Source: Prosapia bicincta (lineage: Eukaryota; Arthropoda; Insecta; Hemiptera; Cercopidae). Taken from it: DNA of 64,000 nucleotides. Of this stretch, positions 62,690 to 64,000 are shown one piece after another. The position numbers and the translations under genes are program-made. The DNA lies in assembly GCA_036971475.1 (NCBI GenBank), contig JBAIZL010000001.1:135178192-135242191 (forward strand). Direction: 5' to 3'. Each line of letters opens with the position of its first letter. Within the stretch, counting starts at the first letter, position 1. The notes under the pieces were generated by a model. It was not told the origin of the DNA. It worked only from the letters and a program-made list of their open reading frames with translations, and did not search any database.

Positions 62690-64000
62690 ATATCACATGA
62701 CTAAAAAACCACTACAAAAGTATATTTTGCAGCAGACGTGTTTCACTCTATTTTAGGGTATTGTTCAATGCTGTTAGTCACAAATAGGGTTCAATGCTGT
62801 TGCTCAGGTGAGTGGTATTATAGTGAGTCTGTGGTGCAGCATTGTTCATAGAATAGTTAATTATGTGTTTGAATATAGTATTTCATTGTGAACATTGTAA
62901 GCACTGTGAGTGTGCTTTGTTGTTTAGAATGTGTTGAGGATGGTTTTTTGGTATTTATATATTTTGCAGTTTTCTGTGTTTAGTTTATTGCTTTTTTGAT
63001 GAAATGAAGGACTTTAGGATTTGTGTCAATGTTGGTGTATTAGTCTAGCGTGTTCTGTATATAGCTTGCAAAATTTGATTTGGGTTGTGTGTTTTTATGT
63101 CTTTTATTTGTCTCTTGTATCATGTGGTCAACTTTACTCCTGTTTGACCCGTGTAGAAGCTAAGGCAGTGGTTACATGTGATATTTTATACTCCTGCATT
63201 GTCGAGTTCATTCTGGAGTGTTTTTGTACTGTATTGGTGTTTTTTCGTTGTGTTAGATGCCTTAAAGGTAACTTTGTATATGAGTTTACTGAATGAAAAA
63301 GCTATTTTTTGTGATAAGTTGTCATGTTATGTTAATGTCATGTACTTTTGTTTTTGTGTATTATTATTATTGTGTGTGTGTGTGTGTGTGTGTGTTTTAT
63401 AATATTTGTGTTGTATTTTGCTTACTATGTTGTCTATCAGGGTGTGTTTGTATCTGTTTTTATCTGCTATGTATTTTATCATGTTCAGTTTGTTTATTCT
63501 GTCTTTGATGTTCAAGACAGTATGTTGAATACTGTGTGTATCATGGAATGTGGCGTGTTTCTGTTGTATGGGGTTGTAGGAAGTGTTCTGTATGCTGTTG
63601 TTCTGCTCTGTCTGTTGTGGTGGGCTTTCTATTTATATTAAATGTGTGTTTGTAGTTTTTTTTGTGATTGTGAGATCTAGGAAGTTTATTGTGTTCCCTA
63701 GTTCTGTTTGTAGTGTGAAGTTTAGATTATTGTGTATTTTATTTATATATTTGTGGAAGGTGTTTATAACAGTCTTGTTCTATATATGTATAAGATTAGG
63801 ATCTCCTCTTTGTACCTGTACCAGTATATTATTTTATGGGTATTAGTTGTTATTTATGATGTGTTTTTGTTCTATGTAGTGAATAGATATTTCTGACAAT
63901 ATGCTTGATATAGGGGATTCCACCGATAGGCCTTTGTTTTGAGTATAGTATTTATTCTATGTGAAGTAGTTTTGGGATGTAATTGTTTTGTTAGTGTTCC
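62690..64000 (-). mobile_element. Penelope-like element, RT plus GIY-YIG, runs off the window
   Basis: Minus strand from the right edge: GLPIGGIPYIKHIVRNIYSL, then a damaged YxDD region, then FHKYINKIHNNLNFTLQTEL and GNTINFLDLTI (reverse transcriptase), MIKYIADKNRYKHTLIDNIV (63,515-63,400), a (GT)n array at 63,371-63,394, NAGVYNITCNHCLSFYTGQT (GIY-YIG at about 63,200), and a tail ending near 62,690 that matches 10.3, 16.4 and 28.4 kb. Many stops. Overlapping plus ORFs from 63,021 on are shadows of this T/G-rich strand. Confidence 0.85.

Noticed and set aside
63021..63846. Cluster of overlapping plus-strand ORFs rich in C, V, F and Y
   Set aside because: They lie opposite the minus-strand PLE, whose A/C-rich coding strand leaves few stops on the complement. 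No domain in any of them.
58920..64000. N-terminal (TM1) exon of the SLC22 gene within the window
   Set aside because: No minus-strand segment encodes a TM1-like stretch ending in phase 2 before a GT donor; the exon is probably beyond the right edge.

Overview
The window looks like arthropod, probably insect, nuclear DNA. It is AT-rich, with split genes, long introns, many (TA)n microsatellites and a dense load of decayed transposons. I cannot name the species. No rRNA, true tRNA gene, CRISPR array or bacterial operon structure is visible. Two host genes can be reconstructed exon by exon with in-phase GT-AG junctions, and both are on the minus strand. Gene 1 (8,110-16,628, probably with a 5' UTR exon near 19.75-20.3 kb) encodes a complete 355-residue protein with nine C2H2 zinc fingers. 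A 380-bp copy of its 3' end, more than 99% identical, lies 2.4 kb downstream. Gene 2 (32,221 to beyond 58,919) is an SLC22-type major facilitator (organic cation/carcinine-transporter-like). Nine coding exons give the last 497 residues and the stop; the N-terminal exon with TM1 must lie beyond the right edge.

Layout: 1-8 kb holds interspersed repeats, a ~480-bp inverted duplication and the zinc-finger 3' duplicate. 8-20 kb is the zinc-finger gene, with a Penelope-like (PLE) inverted pair and a Tigger-type MITE in its introns. 20-32 kb is intergenic: repeat family R1, PLE inverted dimers, an unexplained 168-codon ORF, and a minisatellite. 32-59 kb is the SLC22 gene, whose introns hold a broken Tigger transposase, a mariner remnant, a piggyBac relic nested in a PLE, two hAT-type MITEs with target duplications, and many palindromes. 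59-64 kb is upstream intron or flank with two PLE copies (reverse transcriptase plus GIY-YIG).

The most striking pattern is a set of hammerhead-ribozyme-like folds, mostly in the tails of PLE-type repeats. Nearly all sit in inverted (tail-outward) dimers, several flanked by 11-13 bp target duplications and many abutting (TA)n arrays. Some carry the canonical core CTGANGA...GAAA. Others carry a variant core, TTGACAA or TCGACAA, in which C3 and G8 have changed together to U3 and A8. That is the covariation expected if the 3-8 tertiary pair is kept. Helix III is a short palindrome in most families, which suggests the ribozymes work as dimers. I offer this as the candidate 'system' of the window. 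Hammerheads in PLEs are known; the U3/A8 variant set and the nested palindromic array at 44.4-45.7 kb are what deserve checking.
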